From Blastococcus mobilis (GTDB lineage: Bacteria; Actinomycetota; Actinomycetes; Mycobacteriales; Geodermatophilaceae): a DNA stretch of 64,000 bases. The notes below the pieces were generated by a model that searched no databases, was not told the DNA's origin, and saw only the letters and a list, made by a program, of their open reading frames with translations. A program made the translations under genes and the position numbers. This document shows, piece by piece, positions 16,806 through 25,144 of this stretch. Every line of letters begins with the position of its first letter. The stretch's first letter is position 1. Location: contig NZ_FZNO01000005.1 in NCBI RefSeq assembly GCF_900188025.1, forward strand, positions 1 to 64,000. Direction: 5' to 3'.

Positions 16806-17938
16806 CCACGCCGGCCGCCGAGCCGCTCCTGCGGGTCCAGGGCCTGAAGGTGCACTTCCCGATCAAGAAGGGGGTCTTCTTCGACCGCACCGTCGGGCAC
16901 GTCCGGGCCGTCGACGGGGTGGACCTCGCCATCGAGCGCGGCTCCACCTACGGGCTGGTCGGGGAGTCCGGGTGCGGCAAGTCGACGCTCGGACGGGCCA
17001 TCCTGCGGCTGGTCGAGCCCACCGCCGGTGAGGTGCTCTTCGACGGCACGGACGTCGCCTCGCTGGAGAGGGAGCCCCTGCGGCAGATGCGCCAGCGCAT
17101 GCAGATGGTCTTCCAGGACCCCCTGGGGAGCCTGGACCCCAGGCAGAACGTCGAGTCGCTCCTGGCCGAGCCGCTGCGGGCACACGGTCTCGGCGGCGGG
17201 ACGAAGGGCATCGCGGACAAGATCCGTGGCCTGCTCGATGCCGTCGGTCTGCCCTCGGCCGCGCTGCGCCGTTACCCGCACGAGTTCTCCGGCGGGCAGC
17301 GGCAGCGCATCGGCATCGCCCGCGCGATCGCCCTGGAGCCGGACCTGCTGATCGCCGACGAGCCGGTGTCCGCGCTGGACGTCTCGGTGCAGGCGCAGGT
17401 GCTCAACCTGCTGGAGGAACTCCAGGAGCGGCTCCAGCTGACCTACCTGGTCATCGCCCACGACCTGGCGGTCGTCCGGCACATCAGTGACGTCGTCGGC
17501 GTCATGTACCTGGGCTCGCTGGTCGAGCAGGCGCCCGCCGACGCCCTGTACGAGCAGCCGCTGCATCCCTACACGCGGGCCCTGATGAGCGCCGTCCCCG
17601 TGCCGGACCCTGTCGTCGAGGAGACGCGCGAGCGGATCCTGCTGGCCGGGGACCTGCCGTCGCCGGCGAACCCGCCGAGCGGCTGCCGCTTCCACACCCG
17701 CTGCCCCTGGCGGCAGGAGACCCGGTGCGACGACGAGGTGCCGGTGCTGCGCGAGCTCGCGCCCGGACGGCTCGTGAGCTGTCACTGGGCCGAGGAGATC
17801 CGGGACGGCGTCCTCCACCCGAAGTCGGCCGAGGAGGTGGCGGCGGTCATGGGCGTCTCCGTCCGGGCGACCGGGGCGGAGGCGCAGGAGACCGACGCGC
17901 TGGTGCAGGGCGTCGACCAGCCGGTCGAGCGCACCTGA
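16802..17938 (+). CDS. ABC transporter ATP-binding protein, DppF/OppF type
   Basis: 378 residues. Walker [11 protein letters not shown]-loop [14 protein letters not shown], signature FSGGQRQR, Walker [13 protein letters not shown] and switch His in VIAHDLAVV are all present. The C-terminal domain has the cysteine pattern C-x5-C-x6-C ([16 protein letters not shown]) and a later CHW. About 40 residues of poorly conserved tail follow. It overlaps the DppD-type gene (ATGA) and is the last gene of the importer; a palindromic repeat starts at its stop codon. Confidence 0.93.
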   Translation: MTTPAAEPLLRVQGLKVHFPIKKGVFFDRTVGHVRAVDGVDLAIERGSTYGLVGESGCGKSTLGRAILRLVEPTAGEVLFDGTDVASLEREPLRQMRQRMQMVFQDPLGSLDPRQNVESLLAEPLRAHGLGGGTKGIADKIRGLLDAVGLPSAALRRYPHEFSGGQRQRIGIARAIALEPDLLIADEPVSALDVSVQAQVLNLLEELQERLQLTYLVIAHDLAVVRHISDVVGVMYLGSLVEQAPADALYEQPLHPYTRALMSAVPVPDPVVEETRERILLAGDLPSPANPPSGCRFHTRCPWRQETRCDDEVPVLRELAPGRLVSCHWAEEIRDGVLHPKSAEEVAAVMGVSVRATGAEAQETDALVQGVDQPVERT

Positions 17939-17993
17939 GGCCCTGTCCGGAGGCTCGCCGCGAGCCTGCGAGCGGTGAGGGGGACGGGGTCCT
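17939..17993. repeat. Dispersed palindromic repeat, copy 5
   Basis: It starts right after the TGA of the DppF-type gene and ends at the stop codon of the converging Rieske gene. Left: ggccctgtccggaggctcgc; right: gagggggacggggtcct. It is positioned to end transcription in both directions. Confidence 0.85.
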
Positions 17994-18352
17994 CATTCCA
18001 GGACGACGTCGTCGCCGATGCGGGCCGCCCGGCGCACCCGCAGCCGGGCGATCCGGCCGAAGGCCTGGACCAGCTGGGAGTAGATCGGCGTCGGGCCGTG
18101 ATAGGCGAGGAAGCCGGTCGGCCCCTCGACCATCTCTCCGGTCCGTACGTCGTACCGGCTCTGGTGCCAGGGGCAGACCAGGCAGCCGTCGGCGTCGATG
18201 CTGCCCTCGGACAGGTCGGCGAGCTGGTGCCGGCACCGGCGGGACACCGCGAAGTACTTGTCGTCACCGCGGTTGCCCACGGCCCAGTCGCCGGAGCGGC
18301 GCACCGTTCCCGGCGGCAGGTCGGCGGCGGGCAGGCGGTCGGGCTCTGGCAC
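17993..18352 (-). CDS. Rieske [2Fe-2S] domain protein
   Basis: 119 residues forming a single Rieske fold. The cluster ligands are visible as C-R-H near residue 40 and C-P-W-H-Q-S-R-Y-D near residue 60. Small stand-alone proteins of this kind serve as electron carriers for oxygenases or in unknown redox roles. No signal peptide is present, so it is cytoplasmic. No oxygenase gene is next to it; it stands alone between the importer operon and the TPM-domain gene. Confidence 0.88.
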   Translation of the reverse strand: MPEPDRLPAADLPPGTVRRSGDWAVGNRGDDKYFAVSRRCRHQLADLSEGSIDADGCLVCPWHQSRYDVRTGEMVEGPTGFLAYHGPTPIYSQLVQAFGRIARLRVRRAARIGDDVVLE

Positions 18353-18426
18353 GGGGGCTCCTCGTCGGTGGGGACGGCGGATCCCGCCCTACCCCGCACG
18401 GCCCGGCCGGACGCCCCTCCCGTCGG

Positions 18427-18432
18427 TAGGGT
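18427..18432 (+). promoter_or_regulatory. Candidate -10 box of the TPM-domain gene
   Basis: TAGGGT, 36 bases before the GTG start; a GGAGG ribosome binding site follows at good distance, so this would be a conventional short-leader mRNA. Confidence 0.35.
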
Positions 18433-18468
18433 CGAAGATCTCGATCCGCGAACCGTCCAGGAGGTGCC

Positions 18469-20466
18469 GTGCGCCGGCTTCCCGTCGTCCTGGGCGCCAC
18501 CGCCCTGTTCCTGGGCAGCGGTGGCCCGGCCCTGGCCGAGGATCCGTTCCGCCTCGACGATCAGGTCGTCGACGAGGCAGGGGTGCTCGGCGACGCGTCC
18601 GGGATCGAGTCGGCCGTCGAGGAGCTGCGGACCGAGGACGGCATCCAGCTGTTCGTCGTCTTCGTCGACACCTTCGAGGGCATGTCGGCCGGGGACTGGC
18701 TCCAGGAGACCGGGGAGCTGTCCGGGCTCGGTGGCACCGACGCGCTGCTGGCCGTCGCCGTCGACGACGAGAGCTACACGTTCGCCCTGCCGGCGAGCGC
18801 CGACGTCTCGCTCGACGAGGCCGACCAGCTGGCCGCCGAGGCGGTCGAGCCGGAGTTCGCCGAGGGCGACTGGGCGACCGGTGCGGAGGTGTTCGCCGAC
18901 ATCGTCCGGACCGGGGACGCCCCGGGCGGAGCGGACTCCGGAGGAGGCGGGGCGCTGCTCGTCGTCGGAGCGATCGCGCTGGCCGGCGGCGGCGCCTACC
19001 TGGTCGCCCGCTCCCGGCGCCGCAAGCAGGAGGCGCAGCCGCCGCCGGTGCAGCGGCTGGAGCGGCCCGACCCCTACGCCGGGACGACGACCGAGCAGCT
19101 GCAGTTCCGCGCCAGCAGCGCGCTGCTCGAGCTCGACGAGGCGGTGAAGACCTCACAGCTGGACCTGGACTTCGCCCGCTCCCAGTACGGGGAGGAGGCC
19201 GTCACGGGGTTCGACAAGGCGCTCGCCACCTCCCGGGACGAGCTCTCCCGCGCGTTCACCATGCGCCAGCAGCTCGACGACGACGTCCCGGAGGACGAGC
19301 CGACCACGCGCCGGATGCTCGGCGAGATCCTCCGGCTCACCGAGGCCGCCGACGCCCGCCTGACCGCCCAGGCGGAGGCCTTCACCCGGTTGCGGGACCT
19401 GGAGCACACCGCGCCCCAGGTGCTGGAGGCCCTCGCCCCCCGGATCGCCGCGCTGCGGCAACGCATCCCGCAGGAGGAGCAGCGGCTGGGCGAACTCCGG
19501 CGTCGCTTCGCCGACTCCGCGGTGGCGCCGGTCCGGGACAACGTGACCGAGGCCCGGGCCCGCCTGGCGGCCGCGGAGCAGGAGGTCAACGAGGCCCTCG
19601 ACGCGCTCGGTGCCGGCCGCGCCGGTGAGGCGGTCGGCGACATCCGGGCCGCCGAGGACGCGGTCGCCCAGACCACGACGCTGCTGGACGCGGTCGGCCG
19701 ACTGGCCACCGACCTGGACGCCGCGGCCGGCCGGGTCGCGGCCGTGCGCGCGGAGACCGAGAAAGACATCGCCGAGGCCCGGTCGCTCGTGGCGGCCGGG
19801 AACCGCAGTGGCCTGGGGCCGCAGATCGCCCGCGCCGAGGCCGCCCTCACCTCCGCCGACGCGGCGCTCTCCGGCCCGCAGCCCGATCCGCTGGCCGCGC
19901 TGCGCCAGCTGGAGGAGGCCGACATCGCACTCGAGCAGGCCCTCTCGGTCGCCCGCGACGCCCAGACCCAGGCCCGTCGGGCGGCCGCCGGGCTCGATCA
20001 GGCGGTGCTCACCGCGCGATCGACCATCGCGGCGGCGAGCGACTTCATCAGCACCCGCCGTGGAGCGGTCGGCCCCGAGGCCCGCACCCGGCTGGCCGAG
20101 GCGCAGCGGCACCTCGACGTCGCCGTCGACCTCGGCCGTGACGACCCGATGACCGCACTGCGGGAGGCGCACCAGGCCACGACGCTCGCCCAATCGGCTC
20201 TCGACCGCGCGCAGGACGACGTCTCCACGTGGTCCGGTGGCTACGGCGGCGGGCCGGGCGGGTTCGGTGGGGGGTACGGAGGCGGGTACCGGCGCGGCGG
20301 CGTCGACCTCGGCAGCCTCGTGCTGGGCGGCATCCTGCTGGGCGGTGGCCGGGGCGGCGGCGGCTTCGGGGGCGGGTTCGGTGGTGGTGGCGGCTTCGGG
20401 GGAGGGGGGCGCCGCGGGGGCGGTGGAGGTTTCGGTGGTGGGGGCACGGGCGGCGGCCGGTTCTGA
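18469..20466 (+). CDS. TPM-domain exported membrane protein with coiled coil and Gly-rich tail
   Basis: 665 residues. A signal peptide (cleavage probably after GPALA) is followed by a TPM domain (about residues 28-145; family PF04536, reported in plants as a thylakoid phosphatase/assembly factor, unclear in bacteria). One membrane helix follows (about 162-182, ALLVVGAIALAGGGAYLVA). A long Ala/Arg/Glu-rich helical region (about 195-580) probably forms a coiled coil inside the cell. The last 75 residues are mostly Gly with Phe/Tyr (GGFGGGYGGG pattern) and low complexity. The substrate is unknown. It is monocistronic by position. Confidence 0.85.
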   Translation: MRRLPVVLGATALFLGSGGPALAEDPFRLDDQVVDEAGVLGDASGIESAVEELRTEDGIQLFVVFVDTFEGMSAGDWLQETGELSGLGGTDALLAVAVDDESYTFALPASADVSLDEADQLAAEAVEPEFAEGDWATGAEVFADIVRTGDAPGGADSGGGGALLVVGAIALAGGGAYLVARSRRRKQEAQPPPVQRLERPDPYAGTTTEQLQFRASSALLELDEAVKTSQLDLDFARSQYGEEAVTGFDKALATSRDELSRAFTMRQQLDDDVPEDEPTTRRMLGEILRLTEAADARLTAQAEAFTRLRDLEHTAPQVLEALAPRIAALRQRIPQEEQRLGELRRRFADSAVAPVRDNVTEARARLAAAEQEVNEALDALGAGRAGEAVGDIRAAEDAVAQTTTLLDAVGRLATDLDAAAGRVAAVRAETEKDIAEARSLVAAGNRSGLGPQIARAEAALTSADAALSGPQPDPLAALRQLEEADIALEQALSVARDAQTQARRAAAGLDQAVLTARSTIAAASDFISTRRGAVGPEARTRLAEAQRHLDVAVDLGRDDPMTALREAHQATTLAQSALDRAQDDVSTWSGGYGGGPGGFGGGYGGGYRRGGVDLGSLVLGGILLGGGRGGGGFGGGFGGGGGFGGGGRRGGGGGFGGGGTGGGRF

Positions 20467-20559
20467 GTCCCCTCCCGGCGGCGTCGTGGGTGCCGCGGGT
20501 CCGGGAACTGTCGGTCCCCGGTGGGACGGTTCTCCTCCCCGGAACGTGGAGGAGGAGCG

Positions 20560-21321
20560 ATGCCCAGACGGAACACCCCGTGGCCTGCCGGCACACCCTG
20601 CTGGGTCGACTACGGCGCGGCGGATCTCGATGCGGCCAAGGCGTTCTACGCCGAGGTCCTCGGCTGGAGCTACACCGGTGGCGAGCCGGAGTTCGGTGGC
20701 TATCTGACGGTCACCGTGGACGGCGAGCAGGCGGGCGGCATGGGGCCGCAGCAGGACCCGGACGACCCGCCGAAGTGGATGACCTACTTCGCGACCGATG
20801 ACGCGGCCGCGACCGCCGCGTGCATCAGGGAGGCCGGCGGCTCGGTGATCGTCGAGCCGATGGAGGTCGGCCCGATGGGCACCATGGTCATCGCGCGCGA
20901 TCCCCAGGGGAACCCGTTCGGCCTGTGGCAGTCCGGTCTCAACACCGGGATCCGCATCCACAACGAGCCGGGCGCGCTCGCCTGGAACGAGGCGATGGTC
21001 GCCGACACGGCCGGCGCGAAGCAGTTCTACACCGCCGTCTTCGGGTTCACCTTCGAGCAGATGGACCCCGAGACGGCCGGCGAGGGCATGGACTACGCCA
21101 CCTTCAACACCGGTGGGAATCCGCTGGGCGGTCTCGGAGCCTCCGATCCGAGCATGCCCTCGGGTTGGCTGACCTGCTTCTCGGTCGCCTCCGCCGACGA
21201 GGCGGTGGCCGCGGTCGAGGCCAGGGGCGGCACGGTGACGATGCAGCCGATGGACACGCCGTTCGGGCGGTTCGCCATCGTCGAGGACCCGTGGGGTGCG
21301 CCGTTCGAGGTCCTGCAGTAG
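20560..21321 (+). CDS. VOC-family protein, two glyoxalase-like domains
   Basis: 253 residues from the ATG at 20560, selected for the strong GGAGGAG site. Two tandem vicinal-oxygen-chelate modules are visible: the first begins CWVDYGAADLDAAKAFYAEV and the second EAMVADTAGAKQFYTAVF. Each ends with a strand containing DPWG/DPQGNPFGL. Family members act as glyoxalases, dioxygenases or drug-binding proteins. Many actinobacterial two-domain forms have no known substrate, and none is suggested here. A second VOC gene lies at 36459-37184. Confidence 0.88.
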   Translation: MPRRNTPWPAGTPCWVDYGAADLDAAKAFYAEVLGWSYTGGEPEFGGYLTVTVDGEQAGGMGPQQDPDDPPKWMTYFATDDAAATAACIREAGGSVIVEPMEVGPMGTMVIARDPQGNPFGLWQSGLNTGIRIHNEPGALAWNEAMVADTAGAKQFYTAVFGFTFEQMDPETAGEGMDYATFNTGGNPLGGLGASDPSMPSGWLTCFSVASADEAVAAVEARGGTVTMQPMDTPFGRFAIVEDPWGAPFEVLQ

Positions 21322-21428
21322 AAGGACCCCCAGAAGGGCCCCGTGCTCCTCACCGCTCGCCCGCTCGAAGCGAGCCCCTGGACGGGGTCTCCACTTCGCA
21401 AGCTCAGGGCGGGCCCCTGGACGGGGCC
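21322..21428. repeat. Dispersed palindromic repeat, copy 6 (two copies fused)
   Basis: Directly after the VOC stop codon. It contains gaaggaccccca, ggccccgtgctcctcaccgc, cgaagcgagcccctggacgg and then a second half cttcgcaagctcagggcggg ending in ggacggggcc. It looks like one copy inserted in or next to another. Confidence 0.75.
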
Positions 21429-21469
21429 GGACGGGCCGGCGTGAACGGGGCGCGCCGGCCGGACCGGCC

Positions 21470-21898
21470 TCAGCCGCGCAGCTGTCCGTACGCGTGCTCC
21501 GGCCGGAACCGGACGACGAGCCGCCGATCGGCCACCATCGCCGCCCGGTACTCGTCCCAGTTCTCGTGCTCGCCGCTGATGCTGCGGTAGTAGGTGATGA
21601 GCTCCTCGACCGTGGCGTCGTGCGGCTCGGCCGCCACCGGGGTGAGTTCGGCGGTGCCCTCGACGGCGACCCAGGTCCAGAAGTCCTTGGACGCCACGTG
21701 CAGCGTCACCCGTGGGTCGGCCTGCAGGTTGCGGGTCTTGGCCCGGTCGGCGGTCACCGAGACCCGGAACAGTTGTGACTCGGCGTCGTAGGAGTATCCG
21801 ACGTTGGACAGCTGCGGCCGTCCGTCGCGCTTGACGGTGGCGAGGACACCCCACCGGTGCTCCGCGACGAACGCCAGCATCCGGGCGTCAACGGTCAC
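21470..21898 (-). CDS. PPOX-class (pyridoxamine 5'-phosphate oxidase-like) flavin/F420-binding protein
   Basis: 142 residues from the GTG at 21898, preceded by GAAGAGG. The split-barrel fold is indicated by the opening WGVLATVKRDGRPQLSNVGY and the strand DPRVTLHVA, as in actinobacterial F420-dependent oxidoreductases of the PPOX class. These reduce quinones or other small substrates, or bind heme or biliverdin; the exact role is open. It is the last gene of a leftward group with two pirins, although a palindromic repeat separates it from the second pirin. Confidence 0.85.
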   Translation of the reverse strand: MTVDARMLAFVAEHRWGVLATVKRDGRPQLSNVGYSYDAESQLFRVSVTADRAKTRNLQADPRVTLHVASKDFWTWVAVEGTAELTPVAAEPHDATVEELITYYRSISGEHENWDEYRAAMVADRRLVVRFRPEHAYGQLRG

Positions 21899-21920
21899 GG
21901 GAGAACCTCTTCCGAGTCGG

Positions 21921-21979
21921 AGCGGGCCCCCTGCAGGGGCCCGCCGTGAGCGTGCGAGCGGTCGGGGGCAGGGGGTCCT
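21921..21979. repeat. Dispersed palindromic repeat, copy 7
   Basis: Left arm gcgggccccctgcagggg, inner motif gagcgtgcgagcggt, right arm cgggggcagggggtcctt. The outer arms are of the CCCCCTGC/GCAGGGGG type, different from the CCGTCC type yet still complementary. It begins at the start of the PPOX gene and ends 4 bases before the pirin stop codon. Confidence 0.8.
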
Positions 21980-21983
21980 TCTC

Positions 21984-22952
21984 TCACCGCTCGCGCCCGC
22001 GCGGCTTGAGCGGGATCGGCGGCAGCGGCGGGGCCTCGAGCCGGGCGCCGTCGTAGCCCGCGACGGTGCCGAACCGCTCCGACTCGCCGTTCCACTGCTC
22101 GGCGTAGTCGGCGATCTCCGCACCGGACCGCCCGACGAAGTTCCACCACATGACGAGGTGTTCCTCGAACGGCTCCCCGCCGAGCAGCAACAGCCGGCTC
22201 GCGTCGGCCGCCCGGAGCCTGACCGACCTCCGACCCGTGCCCAGATAGAGCATCGCGCCCCGGTCCAGCGGTGCGCCCTCGGCCGACGCCGTCCCGGAGG
22301 CAGCCAGGAGCCCGTACTCGAATTCCGGTTCCAGCGGGACCTCGACATCGGCCCCCGCGGCGAGGTCCAGGTCCACGCCCACCAGCGGGCTGTACGCCGT
22401 CCCGGGCGAGGTGGCCCCACCGAACGATCCGATCAGCACCGTTGCGGTGACGCCGTCCGACGTCCAGCCCGGCAGCGTCGCGTGGTGCTCGAACGCCGGG
22501 GCCGTCTCGCGGTGCGCGTCGGGCAGTGCCACCCACAGCTGGGCGCCGTGCAGGAACCGCGGATGGTTCGCCGGCGACTGCTCGGCATGGGAGATCCCGT
22601 GCCCTGCCGTCATCAGCGCCAGCTGACCAGGTCCGAACCGCACGTCGCTGCCCACGGAGTCCAGGTGGTGCACCTCGCCCTCCAGCAGCCACGACACTGT
22701 CTGCAGCCCGGTGTGCGGGTGCGGCGCGACCTGCATGCCGGCGGAGGTGGCGATGTCGTCGGGGCCGTAGTGGTCCACGAACGCCCAGGCGCCGATCATC
22801 CGGCGGCCCAGGGTGGGCAGCAGCCGGCGGACCCGGGTGCTCTCGCCGAGCAGCACCTCCTTGCCGGGCAGCAGGTCCAGCGCCGGGCCGGCCGAGGTCC
22901 CGTCGAGGCCGCCCAGCTCACGCGCGGCGGGGCGGCGATCGAGGTTGCTCAT
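21984..22952 (-). CDS. Pirin family protein (second of two)
   Basis: 322 residues with two cupin barrels. The N-terminal pirin domain has the metal-binding set FVDHYGPDD, HPHTGLQTVSWLLEGEV, and HAEQSP in place of the usual distal ligands. The C-terminal cupin ends with HLVMWWNFVGRS. Bacterial pirins bind iron or another metal; several have quercetin dioxygenase activity and others act as redox-sensitive regulators. A GAGAGGA site precedes the ATG. It lies 27 bp behind another pirin, so they form a pair in one operon. Confidence 0.9.
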   Translation of the reverse strand: MSNLDRRPAARELGGLDGTSAGPALDLLPGKEVLLGESTRVRRLLPTLGRRMIGAWAFVDHYGPDDIATSAGMQVAPHPHTGLQTVSWLLEGEVHHLDSVGSDVRFGPGQLALMTAGHGISHAEQSPANHPRFLHGAQLWVALPDAHRETAPAFEHHATLPGWTSDGVTATVLIGSFGGATSPGTAYSPLVGVDLDLAAGADVEVPLEPEFEYGLLAASGTASAEGAPLDRGAMLYLGTGRRSVRLRAADASRLLLLGGEPFEEHLVMWWNFVGRSGAEIADYAEQWNGESERFGTVAGYDGARLEAPPLPPIPLKPRGRER

Positions 22953-22979
22953 CTCTGTCCTCTCGAACCGACGGCGCCG

Positions 22980-23993
22980 TCAGGCGTCCGGCGTCTGCCC
23001 AGTCTCGCCCCGCACGTCGCCGTGCGGAACGTCCCGGCGGCCGTAGGTGGCCGGGATCGATCCCAGCCGGCCGGCCTGGAAGTCGGTGAAGGCGTCCATG
23101 ACCTCCTGCCGGGTGTTCATGACGAACGGCCCGTACATCGCGATCGGCTCGCGGATCGGCGCACCGCCGAGGATGACGACGTCCAGCGCCGGGGTCCGCG
23201 ACTCCTGATGGACCGCGCCGTTGATCGTCACGGTGTCGCCGGGGCCGAGGACGGCCAGCTGCCCGGTGCGGACCGGGGCGCCGTCGATGCCCACCGAACC
23301 GGCACCGGAGAGCACGTAGACCAGCGCGTTGAAGTCCGGCCGCCACGGCAGGTCGAGGGTGGCGCCCGGGGAGATGGTCGCGTGCACCATCGCCATGGGC
23401 GTGTAGGTCGAGCCCGGACCGACCTGCCCGGCGACGTCACCGGCGATCACCCGCAGGAAGGCGCCGGCATCGGGGCTGGCCAGCAGCACCGACTCGTCGG
23501 CGCGCAGATCCTGGTAGCGCGGCTCCACCCACTTCTGTGCCCGGGGCAGGTTCACCCACAGCTGCAGGCCGTGGAACAGTCCACCGCTCAGCACGAGGTG
23601 CTCCGGGGGCTTCTCGATGTGCAGGACGCCCCCGCCGGCGGTCATCCACTGGGTGTCGCCGTTGCTGATCGTGCCGCCACCGCCGTGGGAGTCGGCGTGC
23701 TCGAAGGTTCCGTCGATGATGTAGGTGACGGTTTCGAAGCCGCGGTGCGGGTGCCAGCTGGTGCCCTTGGGCTCGCCCGGCGCGTACTCGACCTCGCCCA
23801 TCTGATCCATGTGGATGAACGGGTCCAGGTCGCGCAGGTCGACGCCGGCGAACGCCCGGCGGACCGGGAATCCCTCGCCCTCGAAGCCCGACGGCGCCGT
23901 GGTGACCGAGCGGACCCGGCGGCGGACCGTCCCGGGAGCGGGCACGGGCACTCGGGCGAGCGTGGTGGTGTCCTCGACGGTCACGGCAGGCAT
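22980..23993 (-). CDS. Pirin family protein (first of two)
   Basis: 337 residues, a two-domain cupin protein. The metal site is suggested by FIHMDQMGEVEY, HPHRGFETVTYIIDG, and the later HADSHGGGG...GVLHIEKP region (His and Glu ligands). It shares only the fold and motifs with the neighbouring pirin, so the two are not a recent duplication. An AGGAGG site lies 7 bases before the ATG. The perfect palindrome TTGAGATCTCAA starts just upstream of that site, suggesting control by a MarR-type repressor. Confidence 0.92.
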   Translation of the reverse strand: MPAVTVEDTTTLARVPVPAPGTVRRRVRSVTTAPSGFEGEGFPVRRAFAGVDLRDLDPFIHMDQMGEVEYAPGEPKGTSWHPHRGFETVTYIIDGTFEHADSHGGGGTISNGDTQWMTAGGGVLHIEKPPEHLVLSGGLFHGLQLWVNLPRAQKWVEPRYQDLRADESVLLASPDAGAFLRVIAGDVAGQVGPGSTYTPMAMVHATISPGATLDLPWRPDFNALVYVLSGAGSVGIDGAPVRTGQLAVLGPGDTVTINGAVHQESRTPALDVVILGGAPIREPIAMYGPFVMNTRQEVMDAFTDFQAGRLGSIPATYGRRDVPHGDVRGETGQTPDA

Positions 23994-24006
23994 GCCGGCC
24001 TCCTGA

Positions 24007-24018
24007 TTGAGATCTCAA
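24007..24018. promoter_or_regulatory. Perfect 12-bp palindrome, candidate operator between pirin and MTHFR-like genes
   Basis: TTGAGATCTCAA is a perfect dyad located between divergent genes, 13 bases from the pirin start. It also contains TTGAGA, which could serve as a -35 box for the rightward gene with TGTAAC (24031) as -10. The shape and length are those of MarR-family operators. No MarR gene is in the neighbourhood. Confidence 0.5.
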
Positions 24019-24064
24019 CTAGCGTGGCACTGTAACCCCCACTGCCGGCGATGTCTTCCCTCTC

Positions 24065-25144
24065 GTGGTCCGCGCGAGGGGTTTCGAGCGGCGCTCCACC
24101 GGTCAGCCCTCCAGGGTGCAACCCGAGTCCGCGACCGCCGGGCGGCTGGGCTGCCCCAAGCGGATGGTGTTCGGCCCCTGCGGTGGGGTCCGGGAGGACG
24201 AGCGGTGCGAGCTCGCCCAGCACCGCTGCGTGTTCCTCGGCGAGCCCCTGGTCGGCTGGCCCGACCCGCCCGTCGCGCCGCCCGACCCCGCCCCGGACGG
24301 GCTGCTCGCCCGCGCGGCGCGGGCGCCGGTCGTGCTGGCCGACCTCTCCGCACCGGCCTTCGACACCGCGGCGGTGCGGCGGGTGGTCGACATCCTCGGG
24401 CCCGTGTCCGACGCGCTCCTGCTCGGCGAGCATGCCAACCGCCCCGATTTCCCGCCGACGATGCTGGCCGCGGAGGCCCTCGGCGCGGGTGCGCGACTGT
24501 GGGCCACGCTGGCCTGCCGGGATCGCAATCGCGTCGTCCTCGAGCAGGAGCTGGCCGGCCTGGCCGCACTCGGCGTGGACGGCGTCCTGTGCGTGACCGG
24601 TGACGGGCGTGGACCCGGTGTGCGGCCCGGTGCGAGTCAGGTCTTCGACCTCGACGGCGTGCGGCTGGCCGCGCTCGCCGCCGCGCAGGGTCTGCAGATC
24701 GCCGTTCCAGAGGCGCCGGAGGCGCCGCCGGTCGACCTCCGCCCCGCGCGAGTGGCCGAGAAGCAGCGGGCCGGCGCGCAGCTGTGCGTGCTCAACCACG
24801 TGAGCACCCCGGCCCGTGTGGCCGCGTTCGTCTCCGCTGCCCGGGCCGCCGGCGCGACCCTGCCGTTCATCGCCGGCGTCGCGGTCTACACCGACGAGCG
24901 CTCGGCGCGGGTGCTGCAGCGGTTCCCCGGCCTGCACCTGGACGACGCCGTCGTGGAGCGGGTGCTCACCGCGCCCGATCCGCGCGACGCCGGCATCGCG
25001 GCCGCGGTCGCGGAGGCCCGCGCGTTGCTGGCCGTGCCCGGCGTCGTCGGGGTCAACCTGTCCGGCATGGGTTCCGCCCGGGACGCGGACGACGGCGCGC
25101 GGATCAAGGCGGAGGTCGCCGCAGAAGTGCGAGGTATGGCGTGA
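24065..25144 (+). CDS. MTHFR-like protein with fused N-terminal MTHFR_C cysteine domain
   Basis: 359 residues from a GTG; the start is uncertain because no clear ribosome binding site is visible (a GTG at 24116 would remove 17 residues). Residues 29-57 form a cysteine cluster (Cys30, 39, 48, 55) in GCPKRMVFGPCGGVR, the hallmark of the MTHFR_C domain normally seen as a separate protein or at the end of MetF/MetV proteins. The rest (about 85-355) resembles a methylenetetrahydrofolate reductase TIM barrel, with TGDGRG and the late NLSGMGS segment. It may catalyse or support reduction of C1-folates, perhaps with F420 or a partner. A methyltransferase gene overlaps it by 4 bp. Confidence 0.72.
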   Translation: MVRARGFERRSTGQPSRVQPESATAGRLGCPKRMVFGPCGGVREDERCELAQHRCVFLGEPLVGWPDPPVAPPDPAPDGLLARAARAPVVLADLSAPAFDTAAVRRVVDILGPVSDALLLGEHANRPDFPPTMLAAEALGAGARLWATLACRDRNRVVLEQELAGLAALGVDGVLCVTGDGRGPGVRPGASQVFDLDGVRLAALAAAQGLQIAVPEAPEAPPVDLRPARVAEKQRAGAQLCVLNHVSTPARVAAFVSAARAAGATLPFIAGVAVYTDERSARVLQRFPGLHLDDAVVERVLTAPDPRDAGIAAAVAEARALLAVPGVVGVNLSGMGSARDADDGARIKAEVAAEVRGMA

